Assembly (NCBI RefSeq): GCF_000002995.4
Contig: NW_025062475.1
Location: forward strand, 3,378,528-3,442,527
Direction of reading: 5' to 3'
DNA from: Brugia malayi
Taxonomy: Eukaryota > Nematoda > Chromadorea > Rhabditida > Onchocercidae
DNA length: 64,000 bases
Shown in pieces: positions 48,894-60,691 of this stretch; positions within the stretch are counted from its first letter, which is position 1; each line of letters opens with the position of its first letter. The notes below the pieces were generated by a model. It was not told the DNA's origin. It searched no databases and worked only from the letters and a program-made list of their open reading frames with translations. The position numbers were made by a program, and so were the translations under genes.

Positions 48894-51800
48894 ATGAATC
48901 GGACTACGCTAATATTATTTTTCATTATACTCAGTAATACAATTACTGTTATACACGGTAAGTTATTCAATAGAATGACACGTTAGTAACGTGAACAGAG
49001 AAGGAGAAATATCATTTCTAAAGAAACAATGAAGTCGATTTATCTCAGATTAATATTATGATAGGTATAGCAATTAAAAAAACTCTTTAATCACACCGCA
49101 TTCTAATGAATATAATAATAATAATAACTTCTTTATATGTTATTCAATCCAAAACTGTACACACTGTCATACATTTGGCAAATGAAAAGGCTAAATTGAA
49201 GATCATAAATATTCACGAAGAACTTCAAACATAAAATAAAATATTACATTTTATTGAAAAAATACAAAGTGCTTAATAAATAGAATAAAATTAGCAATGG
49301 CATACTTTTGAATATACTTCTAAGTTGTAGCCTATTGCAGGTTATGTTCGTGGATGTTACTACACTAACTGGGCTCAGTATCGAGATGGTTCAGTGATAA
49401 TTTCATTTTTATTAGAGAAATTAAATAATTTCAAGAAAAAGAGTTTCTAAACAAATGCGCAGTTTTTCAAATAAAAATTCGAAGCCATTGATTGTAATGG
49501 CTATGATAAAATGAGAAGAAACAATTTATAATTAGTAATTCAGCTTCCAACATAAGCGCAAATTCTTTTCATTACGGATTTTTTAAATCCATTTCTATAT
49601 GTGCCTTCATCAATGCAAACTAATATGCAAATCGAAACTACATAAATGAAATTAAGCAAAGTAAATCTTATTGTCACAATATTAATTATAATATCTATCT
49701 GTCAATCTAACATGCATTTTCATTTTAAAGGAGAAGGTAAATTCTTGCCTGGAAATATTCCAAATGGACTATGCACCCACATTCTTTACGCATTTGCTAA
49801 AGTCGATGAATTAGGTGATTCAAAGTAAGTTGCAAATGATATTTGTGATAGTAAATATGAATGCCATTTTCATATTTTGCTCAAACTGAAACTAAAATTT
49901 TTTCAAAATTTTATCAGTTACTCCGGCAGTGTTTATATGTGTGCTTCAGTAGTTTGAGTTATTGCTCAATATTCTTTTCCAATGAGTGCGCAATTGTCCC
50001 ACCAAATACCATTTCTGTGATTCTTCTTTTTCTTCTCTCTCTCTTAGACCTTTTGAATGGAACGATGAAGATACTGAATGGTCGAAAGGAATGTACTCAG
50101 CTGTGACGAAACTGAGAGAAACGAACCCAGGACTGAAAGTCCTTCTTTCCTATGGTGGCTACAACTTCGGATCAGCAATTTTCACTGTTAGTTTCTGTTT
50201 TCTTCAAAATGATAGCATTCGTCAAACATATCGACAAAATTTCCAGAAATAGTTTGTTGACATCTGCTCTCGTTGGCACTCTCGGGACGTCCTATTGTTT
50301 TCTTTTCCATAAATTTAGTGATAGACAATATATTAAGGGAATAGCAAAGTCGGCGCAAAAAACGGAACGTTTTATTAAATCAGCTATAGCATTTCTCCGT
50401 AAGAATAATTTTGATGGATTCGATTTGGATTGGGAATATCCAGTCGGTGTAGCTGAGGAACACGCTAAACTTGTTGAGGTAAGCGCAATCTCTTAGCAAT
50501 TTATCATTGTAATCAGACATTGATATCAAATTTCAGTTCACAAAGGGAAAATTTCATTTCCATTCGTTGTTGTGTGTTGATTTTACTGGAAAAAAAGAAG
50601 AAAATAAAATTTCCAGGCAATGAAAACAGCGTTTGTGGAAGAAGCCAAAACATCTGGTAAGCAACGATTACTTTTAACCGCTGCTGTATCAGCCGGGAAG
50701 GGAACTATTGACGGAAGTTACAATGTGGAGTCTCTCGGAAAGTAAACTTTTCTTTCTCTCTTTGCCGATTTTTCATATCAGACTTTCATTTATTTAGCGA
50801 TATAATAAAAATTAGAGTACTAAAAATGTGAATATTTCTTCAGCATTAAACTTTGCAGAAATTTCGATCTCCTATTTCTAATGTCATACGATTTACACGG
50901 TAGTTGGGAGAAGAACGTCGATTTACACGGAAAATTGCATCCAACAAAGGGAGAAGTTTCTGGAATTGGCATATTTAATACTGTTAGTTTGTGAAGTGCA
51001 TAAAAATTTCTTATCTTTCTTATCTTTATAAAAAATTTCTTATATATAATTTCTTATTACCCGTTTGTATGAAAATGAATTCACCATTGCTCCAGGAATT
51101 TGCTGCGGACTATTGGGCAAGTAAGGGTATGCCGAAAGAGAAAATTATCATTGGAATTCCGATGTACGCTCAGGGATGGACATTAGATAATCCTTCGGAA
51201 ACAGCGATTGGAGCAGCGGCTAGTCGTCCGTCGTCAGCATCGAAAACAAATCCTGCTGGTGGTACTGCATCTTACTGGGAGGTTTAATACAAAATATTAA
51301 ATTATTTCCAAATACTTTTCTTAATTATCTTCAAACTCGATCTTTGACAAATATTAAAAGCGCTATTTTAAGATATGCAAATATCTGAAAGAAGGTGGCA
51401 AGGAAACGGTTCATCAAGAAGGTGTCGGGGCATACATGGTAAAAGGAGACCAATGGTATGGTTATGATAACGAGGAAACTATCAGAATTAAAGTAATCAT
51501 TTATTTCTCTTATTGTCGTAACTTTTGCGCCTAACATTGTTGTCATTCTATTTATGGATAGTTTGTTGAGAGCAAGGGAGGAATAATCTAAAAAGTATAG
51601 CTGCGAAGATATCTTTCAAAATAATTTCACAATTTTTGCCTGTGTGACTATTTCGTTCTAATTATCAATTTCAGAATCAAAATCAGGTTATGCTGTACAT
51701 TTGAAACAAAGTTACATATTTCCAGATGAAATGGCTTAAAGAGAAAGGATATGGTGGTGCCTTCATATGGGCTCTTGATTTCGATGATTTCACGGGTAAA

Positions 51801-53773
51801 AGCTGTGGCAAAGGTCCTTATCCATTGTTAAATGCTATCAGCAGTGAGCTTGAAGGCGAGGTAGGATAGAGAGAAATATATTTCAAAGAAATTTCACTGT
51901 AGAACATAATTAAAATTTCTTTTTCTCTTCTAAAAAATGTTGAACTAAATTCTGGATGAAATTGCAGAAATAATTAGTAGGAAGCGAATAAGTCAATTTA
52001 CAGATCGATGAAAATAAACATCCAGTAAGATGATTAGGGAAAACCGAAGATAGGACTGATATCATTTTTATCTGAGAATGTTAACTAACTGATTGTAAGA
52101 TCTACCATTACTCGTATATATTTTTAAATTTTAAATTGATTATTTTACAATCGTTAAATTGTTTTACCGATGTAACGTTTCTTATCCAATGAGTTCTAAA
52201 CTTATCAAACATTTATAGTCAGAGAACCCTGAAATAACGACGGAAGAACCAAGCATTACAGAAACTGAAGCGTATGAAACTGATGAAACTGAAGGTTGGT
52301 TAATTGTTCGAAGAATAAAAATGCTGAATCACTTGTTTTATTCCTTATGCATTCTATTTAAAATATGAAATGGTGTGATGACGAAGCATTTTGATGCTTT
52401 TAATAAAGACATATTTGAAAGCTAAATTTAAATTTAATGCTTGCTAAGACTTAATAAATATACTTGAAATGTGTAACAGGTAAATCATTTAGAATTCCCA
52501 CACATTTATATTTTTCTTTCTACCATAATTTGTCCTTTTTTTCCCCAAAAAAATTACCTATCACGGAACTAAACATTGCAGAAACTTCCGAAACTGAAGC
52601 ATATGATACTGATGAAACTGAAGGTTGGTTAGTTATTCAAAGAATGCTGGATCGCTACTTATTTCTTATGCATTCTATTTAAAATATGAAGTAGTTTGAT
52701 GACAAGACTTAAGAAGCATTTTGATGCTTCTAATTTATATTTGAAGGCTAAATTTAAATTTAATGCTTGCTAAGACTTAATAAATATACTTGAAATGTGT
52801 AACAAGTAAGTCATTTAGAATTCCCACACATTTATATTTTTCTTTCTACCATAATTTGTCCTTTTTTTCTCCAAAAAAATTACCTATCACGGAACTAAAC
52901 ATTGCAGAAACTTCCGAAACTGAAGCGACAACGTATGATACTGATGAAACTGAAGGTTGGTTAGTTATTCAAAGAATGCTGGATCGCTACTTATTTCTTA
53001 TGCATTCTATTTAAAATATGAAGTAGTTTGATGACAAGACTTAAGAAGCATTTTGATGCTTCTAATTTATATTTGAAGGCTAAATTTAAATTTAATGCTT
53101 GCTAAGACTTAATAAATATACTTGAAATGTGTAACAAGTAAGTCATTTAGAATTCCCACACATTTATATTTTTCTTTCTACCATAATTTGTCCTTTTTTT
53201 CTCCAAAAAAATTACCTATCACGGAACTAAACATTGCAGAAACTTCCGAAACTGAAGCGACAACGTATGATACTGATGAAACTGAAGGTTAGTTAGTTAT
53301 TCAAAGAATAAAAATGCTGGATCGCTACTTATTTATTCCTTATGCATTCTATTTAAAATATGAAATAGTTTGGTGAGAAAACCTAAGAAGCCTTTCGTAT
53401 GCTTCTGATGAAGACATGCATATTTGAAGCAATGTTCAAATTCAATGCTTACAAATGCATTGGAAATATGTGACAGATAAATCATTTGGAATCCACACGT
53501 ATATATTTTTTCCTACCTGTAATTTGTCTTTTTTGTCTCAAAAATGTTATCAATCATACAGTGGATGAACACACCGCTATAGTATTGAAATCCATTTCAG
53601 GTCAGGAATGTCCAGAACGTGACGGTTTGTTCCCGCATCCTACTGATTGCCATTTGTTTATTCAATGCGCAAATAACATTGCACATGTGATGCAATGTCC
53701 AGCGACTACTTTCTTCAATGACGCAATCAAAGTTTGCGATCACATGACGAATGCGCCGGATACATGCATCTAA
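48894..53773 (+). CDS. Microfilarial-type endochitinase (GH18, MF1 antigen type), about 520 aa
   Basis: Secreted endochitinase that hydrolyses beta-1,4 GlcNAc chains; in filariae it is linked to microfilarial exsheathment. Model: join(48894-48957, 49341-49388, 49731-49824, 50048-50186, 50338-50478, 50617-50741, 50859-50982, 51096-51281, 51373-51492, 51726-51860, 52219-52294, 52582-52623, 52908-52955, 53240-53287, 53601-53773). Exon 1 is a signal peptide. The GH18 barrel spans about 22-392, with VLLSYGGYNFGS and the catalytic DGFDLDWE at 141-148 (acid/base Glu148), then MSYDLHG and the C-terminal GGAFIWALDFDDF. Next come Ser/Thr/Glu-rich repeats (TETEAYETDETE, ETSETEAYDTDETE, ETSETEATTYDTDETE twice), likely O-glycosylated. 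The last exon is a six-Cys CBM14/peritrophin-A chitin-binding domain ending DTCI. AATAAA at 53805-53810. The start is the ATG giving a signal peptide; all phases agree. Confidence 0.96.
52464..53290 (+). repeat. Tandem DNA repeats of about 330 bp, each holding one repeat exon
   Basis: Repeat exons start at 52582, 52908 and 53240, spaced 326 and 332 bp, with nearly identical introns (for example GAATTCCCACACATTTATAT and TTGCTAAGACTTAATAAATA). A more diverged unit with the exon at 52219 precedes them and another diverged intron copy follows to about 53560. Confidence 0.95.
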
Positions 53774-53849
53774 TTTGTTGTTCTCTGTAATGTGTTAGTT
53801 GTAGAATAAAAGTTTAGAGTAAAAATGCTAATAGCACATAAAATAAATT

Positions 53850-53930
53850 GAATACACACCGCTATGGTATTGAAATCCATTTCAGGTCAGGACTCAGGAA
53901 TGTCTAGAACCTGACGGTTTGTTTATTGTT
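53850..53930 (+). pseudogene. Broken copy of the chitinase last-exon start
   Basis: ACACACCGCTATGGTATTGAAATCCATTTCAGGTCAGGA repeats the intron end and first codons of the last chitinase exon (53567-53608), then diverges after GACGGTTTGTTT. It lies 80 bp past the gene's stop. Confidence 0.9.
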
Positions 53931-54189
53931 TAATAAAACTCGTTTGATAATTCATATTATATTAGGAAGATAAGTACAATTATGTGAGGAGAGAAATAAA
54001 GAAGCAGAAGGCGCAAATAAACAGGAAGAATAAAGATGAATTAACCACATAGCAGATGGTTTATGATGGATATTTTTAAAGTTTTTTTTTAATTTTTTTA
54101 AAATTTTTGAAAATCGCAAAACTCGAAATAAGTGTCTCGCACACTTCCAAATAATTCACAAAATATATCAAATAAAATTGTATTAATCC

Positions 54190-54480
54190 ATAATATTAAA
54201 ATTTATCTTAATTGAATATTTCTTTAGTTTTACAAAAATGTTTCAAACTGCATCTCATGTAAGCCACATCGCAGCTGAGCTTATCTGTTTATCTAAGAAT
54301 TTTTCAACTGTTAACAAGAAGTATATGCATTGTTTAATATGTTAAAAAACATTCCTTCGTTCCAAACCAAATTTGCTTGTAGTGTTGAAATGTTATAAAA
54401 GTTTTCCCATCTAAGAGACATTCTTATGACATGAGAAACTGACAGTATTTAAAACCCATCCATCTCATACTATATAAAGA
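54190..54480. repeat. Long repeat B, diverged third copy
   Basis: Shares with 46190-46385 and 55970-56160 the order GCTTATCTG..TATC, TTTTTCAACTG, TTTAATA..TTAAAAA, CATTCCT, TTGAAATGTTATAAAAGTTTT, and TATATAAAGAGTAAAG at its end, with many changes. Confidence 0.75.
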
Positions 54481-54489
54481 GTAAAGAGG

Positions 54490-54970
54490 TTTTAATTCAA
54501 TTTTAAAATTAAAACTTTTTATTTCAGATTTAAATTTTGAGTTTTATGAAAATCCTACAATTTGCAAGAGTTTTTGTATGTTAAACAAGGAAACAAATTC
54601 TAGTATTATCAAATTTAATTTTAATTAAGTGCTAAATCTGCTAAAAACAGCAATTGATTAAAAAAAGATATTTAAAACTTAGTTGATTATTTCATATGCA
54701 TTGCACCAGAGCTGGTCATATATGGTATGGTCATTTTATAGTTTAAAAAATAAAATACACCTTTATAAATAAGTTTTGTACAATATTTCTTCAGCAAAAT
54801 TAATAAAACTTTCAATTAGTCATGGTTTTAATTCATTTTTACAATAAAAAATAATTTTTATTTCAAACTTGAATTTTGATTTTTATAAATATCCTACAGT
54901 TTCTAAAAGTTTTTGTGTATTAAATAAGAAAATAAATTGCATTATTATCAACTTTAATTAAAAAAAAAAA
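54490..54970 (-). repeat. Dispersed repeat family, copy 3 (inverted, two units)
   Basis: Reverse complement of the units at 35720 and 46740: it carries GCATTGCACCAGAGCTGGTCAT, TTTTGTACAATATTTCTTC and AATTAATAAAACTTTCAATT..CATGGTTTTAATTCATTTT. Confidence 0.85.
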
Positions 54971-55929
54971 CAACTTGTTAATTGCAGATTCACCACGTGA
55001 TAAGAATGTTAATTTAGTATAAGTAAAAAAGAAAGAAGAAAAAAGAACATATAGTAAAGTTAGGTAAGAAATAAGAGATCAAAAATAAAATAATTGATAA
55101 AGATGTAAGATATTAAAATCAGATTAGTTGTGAAAAACATGTGTGAAGTGATTTTCTTTGTACAAAATTCATTTTTATATAAATCAGTGGACATATTATA
55201 ATATTATTTTAGAATATTAAGTTTTTGCTATATTTGAAATACGTATTATTCATTTCATTCCATGTACAAGTTTTCACTGATATATGATAAGTATTATAAA
55301 TGTGATTTCAAGTGGTATTTCACTCAACAATGTGAGGCATAGATGCTTGCGATGATATTTTATTTTAAATTCAAACTATTAATAAAATAATTATTTCAGA
55401 ATGAAGAAAAAAATAGTATAATTTTAAAGTATGTTGTAAATTTTTTAATCGTGTTAATCCAATAATTTTTGGCATTTATAAAATCACGAAAAAATGGAAT
55501 TAAAAAACTTTGATTTTATTAAAAAGTTTCGGTGGGAAAACTTTCAATGATGAAAGTTATCATTACTATCATTATTGATATTGAGATGTTCTTTATTACT
55601 TAGAAAAAAATTGATATTTTTATTTAAAGATTTTAAAGGAAAAAATTTCAAAGCAATAATTATAATTAACACAATGGAAATTCTAATTACTACCATTATT
55701 ATTATCAATATTATCATTATCACTATTAAGGACTTCATTTTGTGTAGCATTCTTGTTTTTTTCTTTTTTTTCTAGATGTTTTTAGTATAATGACTTTTGA
55801 AAGTGATATTTGAAAAATGTAATAATTTCTTGAAACTCGAAATGAGTCTTTCGCGAACTTACAAATAACTTACAAAATGTATGAAAAAAATTAATAGAAA
55901 TATAAAACTGTTTCAAATTGCATCCCATG
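54971..55929. other. AT-rich spacer
   Basis: No coding exon seen; ATTATTATTATCA-type simple sequence near 55690-55730. Confidence 0.4.
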
Positions 55930-56516
55930 TAAACAATGATTATTCCAATATTCATCCTCCTATTGTTGTTGAACTTATCTGCTTATCAAAAATTTTTAAC
56001 TGCTAGCAAAGGTTATGTGCCTTGTTTAATACATTAAAAACTATTCCTTTTTTCCAAATCAAATTTGCTTTCAATATCGAAATACTATAAAAGTTTTCTA
56101 ATCTAACAGTCATTCTTTGACAATATAAAAACCTGTCTCCCATTATATAAAGAATTAAGATTATCGGATAAATTTATTCATTTAGTCATTTTCATCTCAT
56201 TCGTAAAGTCACAAAGAATAAATAACTCACAGGAAAACACACCTCAAACTCACAGTTCATATAATTCCTTTAAATTCCCCATCAACTTATTCATCTTCAT
56301 TTTATTCGTAGACACTTTACAAATTAATAAGGTATTGTTGCTATTATAGATTAATACTTTTGCACATTGGTTGCTAGCGAATAAAATCGTTACAGACCTT
56401 CCACTCAATGCGTTCAATGCATTCGTTTATATCAGTTATAATAATAGTTATTCTAACGAATTAAACTGAATTCAAGCTAACAAAAATCAGAATCTCTATT
56501 GTTTATGCAAGTAAAA
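55930..56516. repeat. Long direct repeat B, copy 2 (about 580 bp)
   Basis: Nearly identical, same orientation, to 46150-46738. It carries the same TATA-like ATTATATAAAGAATTAAG (56144-56161) and the same zinc-finger remnant with stop (56206-56265). Confidence 0.92.
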
Positions 56517-57950
56517 ATAAGGAAACTTCATTCTAATTAGAATATAATGCCGTAACGTCACACATAACTATTACAAAACGTCAGTTAATACGTTCACACG
56601 TGTGCACAATACGTTTACAACTGTTAAATGACCATCTGTTATGCATGTGATAATATATAAACTTTTAGATAAGGATAAATGAAACATTGTTATTATCACA
56701 TTTGCTACTGTTCGGCTGCTCGATAAATTGGATTGTTTATTGAATGAAGTAAAAACAGAAGGAAGTTTCATACTTGATGCAACAATATATTTTGGTGGTA
56801 TGAATTCATTGTATGTATTATCAGAATACTATTAATGTTTGTGCTAGAAAAATTGAGTATTTAAATGAACCAGAAATTCGACGTCACAATATCGTAAATC
56901 AGTTGTGTGCTACATCAGAGTTTGTTACCTTTCCCTGATTTACTTGTATTTAAACATCTAGTAAATTTTAATAAATTTTTTCAACTTGTCAATATTTCGT
57001 TATGCTTCTTGGTGGTGCTTTTTAAATTTCATTGTTTCGAATTACTTATTAAGCATTCGCTTTTGTAAATAAAAAAAAAAATCTACCGATTCTGACATAA
57101 ATTTAGTTGCAATTTCCTTATATTTCTCCAGAATGTATCTGGACACAGCTATCATTACTGCCAAAAAACGACTCAATACTTTGCTATTTCCTGATTTCCG
57201 GTTTGACTATAAATGTTGCATATATTACTCATCCAGTTTGCATGTATTACAATGATATTTACTCCATATATTATCTGTAGTTGTGGCAAAAAGGTAACTT
57301 TTGTAACTTATATAAATCTCTTTGGGGAAATTTTCTAAAATTTGTTTCAGCTATTTTCTTTCTGATTTTTCTTAATTAGATAATTTCAGCACATTATCAA
57401 AAAATGTTGTAAACCTGAAATTATAAAACATTAAATATTCTTACCTAACTTCCGCTACTTTAAATAAATATGTGGCTTTTTGATTAGTTTCGTCAAAATT
57501 CCTTTTTTAGAAATTAAAATTATTAAAATTTACCGTTTTGTATCATTCAGAAATCAAAACAAGCAAACAAAACGAGTATAAAACAAGAAAGCAAACAAGT
57601 TTGTATCAATTTAAATCAATTTAAACCATTTGTTTTAAATCAATTTAAATCATTTTGTTAACTTTCGAAATTGAAAAAAATTGATAAAAAACTTCAACTT
57701 CTATGTGAAGTTTTATCTTCTATAAAATAAAAAACATTATGTGTTATTGTTATATGAACTCACACTGCATTAGTAATTTTTTCTTTTTTTTGTTTGTTTT
57801 TATTGTTGTTGCAATAATAATACAAACAATTACATATGAGCAATATTACAAACTAACATTTCAGATCAATGAAAGACAGCAACAAGAAGGTTATATTGAC
57901 AATTAACTTTACTACTGCTATTAATCTATCACTTCTTACAATAATATTAT

Positions 57951-57992
57951 CTTGATTGATTGATTGATTTATTGATCGATTGATTGATTGAC
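57951..57992. repeat. TTGA tetranucleotide repeat
   Basis: About ten imperfect TTGA/TTGAT units. Confidence 0.9.
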
Positions 57993-58152
57993 CGACAGCA
58001 TATCAATCGTTTTTGGGTTGATGTGAATTGATTTGTCATTTTTACAACAAATAACATTTCATTGATATATCAATTACTTCGGGTTTGGATTGAGTGAAGC
58101 TATTCTATTTATGTGAATAGCTTCACATAAGTGCTTCTTCCTCAATTTCTAC

Positions 58153-58216
58153 AAGGAGGAGAGAGAGAGGGAGAGAGAGAGAGAGAGAGAAGGAAAGAGA
58201 GGGAGAAAAAGAGAAA
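58153..58216. repeat. Purine tract, (GA)-rich
   Basis: Roughly 64 bases of G and A on the + strand with a central GAGA run, 150 bp before the Lys-rich gene. Confidence 0.95.
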
Positions 58217-58368
58217 TTTTATAGTCTTCGCTTCGATCATTAAATCAATAAAATTGTTTAATTGATAAGAACAGCAATTAGCCAATCTATCACCTGAACT
58301 GTTTTTATCTAGTATCACAAAACAACAAATCACTATCACTGAAGAAGAAAGAAACTGATGGATCAGAA

Positions 58369-59890
58369 ATGAAAAAGGATGCTAGTAACACTGAAGTGAG
58401 ATTTGGATATCCTGAAATTTTTAACAATAAACTTATGTATGCTTTATATTGGAATATGAAAAAAAAAAAAAAATATGATGTATCCTTGCATTTCAAATCA
58501 TAAATTAATAACCGTCTTACTAATTTTAAAAATAAATTCATATAGTTCAAGCATTAAAAAAAATGTTACTAATACGAAAATAAAATCCGGAAAACGATGT
58601 CCTTAATGAATTGGTAAATCAGTTGAATATTTTCCAGGATAACCTCTCGTACATTTATTAATTTCTCCTCAAAAAAGTCATTTCAGATAAAGAAACAAGT
58701 TGCTGTTGTTGTACCTCTTATAACTGGAAAAACAAAAAACGGAAATGGGCAGGAAAGTAACGAAAGGATCAGTACAAAAAAGGTTGTAGATTTTCTAGGG
58801 GAAATCAAAGTTTTAATTTTGAAAGGTTGAATTATTTATGATTTTTGTTCGAAAGACATTATTTTATGGAACGAAATGTAAAACTAATATTAAAATTCAT
58901 TTCAGGCTGAATCATTAACTAAACCAAAAACAGATTCGATGAAAGCTAATGAAAAAATTCAGGAAGTCATAACACAAGAAGAATCATTGCCGGAAATAAA
59001 AGAAGGTATAATGGAAATTGCTGATGACGACGATCCAAGATATAAGGTTAAAGGAAATGAAAAAATTCAAATCTATCACAATAAAATATAACATAAAACT
59101 TCCCCTGCAATTTTTATTAAATTATTAATATTTTAGACATTGTACATTTTTATGGACAAAAAATTTGACATCTTTGGACCTGACAAACGAAAATCAGGAC
59201 AGCCTGAAATTGGTGTATGTATATTTGTTTAAAAATTTATTTTATACAAGAAATTTTAAGCCATAATTTGATAAATTTTCTGATAGAATAAAATGATTTA
59301 CTTGTAACTATTTCCATGGATTAAATATATTTTAAAGGAATTGAAACTTTCTAAAATCTCGAATATTTTGTCAGAAAGAACCAAATTGCTTTAATATTGT
59401 TGCAGACGATGAAAAACATATCTGATGAGGAGTTCGCTGCTAAAATTGAAGAAATCAAAGCACGATATGAAACGATAGCAAAGAAGGATCAGAGGATTGA
59501 AATCAATTGGGATACTTTATTTGTGAGTGTTTTTTGGTGGCTGAAATTACCAATAAATAATATAAGAGTATGGCAATTAGCTAATAAAAATTTGATGGAT
59601 AATCTCATACATACATATATTCCAATTTTGTTTACTTCAAATAACATAAATATTGATTAGGCTGTAAGTAATTTACAACTTTTTGATTGTCTAAAAAAAT
59701 TTTGACAAATATCACAGTGATTACTGTTCTGCTACGCTTAATATAATTTGTCATAAACGTTTGTCTTCAATTATAGCAAGCAAAAAATATCGAAAAAAAT
59801 GATAATGCATTAATATTTACACTACCAACGGAAGTTGTGTCAAAAATGAAAAAGAAAAAGAAAAGAAGAAAGAAACAATTTCGTGAATAA
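58369..59890 (+). CDS. Lys-rich protein of unknown function, about 190 aa
   Basis: I do not recognise this gene. Model: join(58369-58395, 58687-58782, 58906-59046, 59137-59214, 59406-59522, 59777-59890); all exons are in phase 0, with acceptors of the nematode type. The N-terminal half is hydrophilic (GKTKNGNGQESNER). The middle has TLYIFMDKKFDIFGPDKRK and a helical charged segment (EEFAAKIEEIKARYETIAKK). The C-terminus is strongly basic (KMKKKKKRRKKQFRE), which suits a nuclear or nucleolar signal. The start is uncertain: the frame stays open upstream of 58369 and an acceptor-like TCTAG lies at 58308-58312, so a 5' exon may be missing. Confidence 0.7.
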
Positions 59891-60691
59891 TTAATTTCTC
59901 TTAATTGTGTAAAATATAATTTAATAAAGATTATGTTTAACATATGCAATAGAAATACAAATATGCGGAATTTCATTAAAGAATATTCATACGGAATTAT
60001 TTCTTCACTTTTTTAACATTCCGAAATGAAAAAAAAAAAAAAAAAAAAAACTCTACTATTTAACGATGACCTTCGTCAGCATATACAAATTATGCTTCCG
60101 CAGAAAACGAAAAACACACTGTCTAACTATGATTTCGATTACATTCTTTTAATTAATTAATTCTTTTCAGTTATTTTTAACCATTGCTAGCGTTTATTCT
60201 GTGTTAACACGTAATCCATTCCTCTTGAGAGTAATATTTTCAATTTTTCGAAAATATGCAGGATAAAAGTCATTTTCCACTTTATTATACAAAAATATGA
60301 GGTGAAATTGATCAAAATTCATGATAATTTGCTGATTAATTTATGATCAAAAATGTTTTATTGAAATTGTAGAATATTTGCAATGAGCAAAGATTATTTA
60401 GTTTAAAAGAGAAACGAAATTGACATAGAATTCATTGTATATTTGCATTGTTTCCCTCAAATTCATTCGGTCTTCATTTTATTTTCAAAAAACGATTGGT
60501 AAGTTACAACGCTTAAAAAAATGATATTGAAATTTTTGAAAATCTAAATTGCTCGTCCTTTTCCGTTAGATTGAAAAGTTGCAACCTCAAGGCTCATCAA
60601 ATTAAAATTTAACTCACTGTAATATGTGTTTGTATTAAATTCACATAGCTTTCCTTCATTAAGGCACTAATTCTGGAAACGCTCTACAATT
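59891..60691. other. Intergenic
   Basis: 3' UTR of the Lys-rich gene (AATAAAG at 59921), a poly-A run near 60028-60049, then AT-rich DNA up to the secreted-protein gene. No exon seen. Confidence 0.5.

Larger units (their letters stand above)
56517..58368. other. Intergenic after the repeat block
   Basis: No supported gene. It holds a TTGA repeat (57951-57992), a GA-rich purine tract (58153-58216) and several copies of TTTAAATCAATTTAAA near 57605-57655. Confidence 0.5.

Noticed and set aside
55544..55775. Ile-rich open frames on both strands
   Set aside because: Produced by ATTATTATC simple sequence.
57951..57992. TTGA tandem repeat looked at as a possible CRISPR-like or regulatory array
   Set aside because: It is a plain tetranucleotide microsatellite; this is eukaryotic DNA and there are no spacers.
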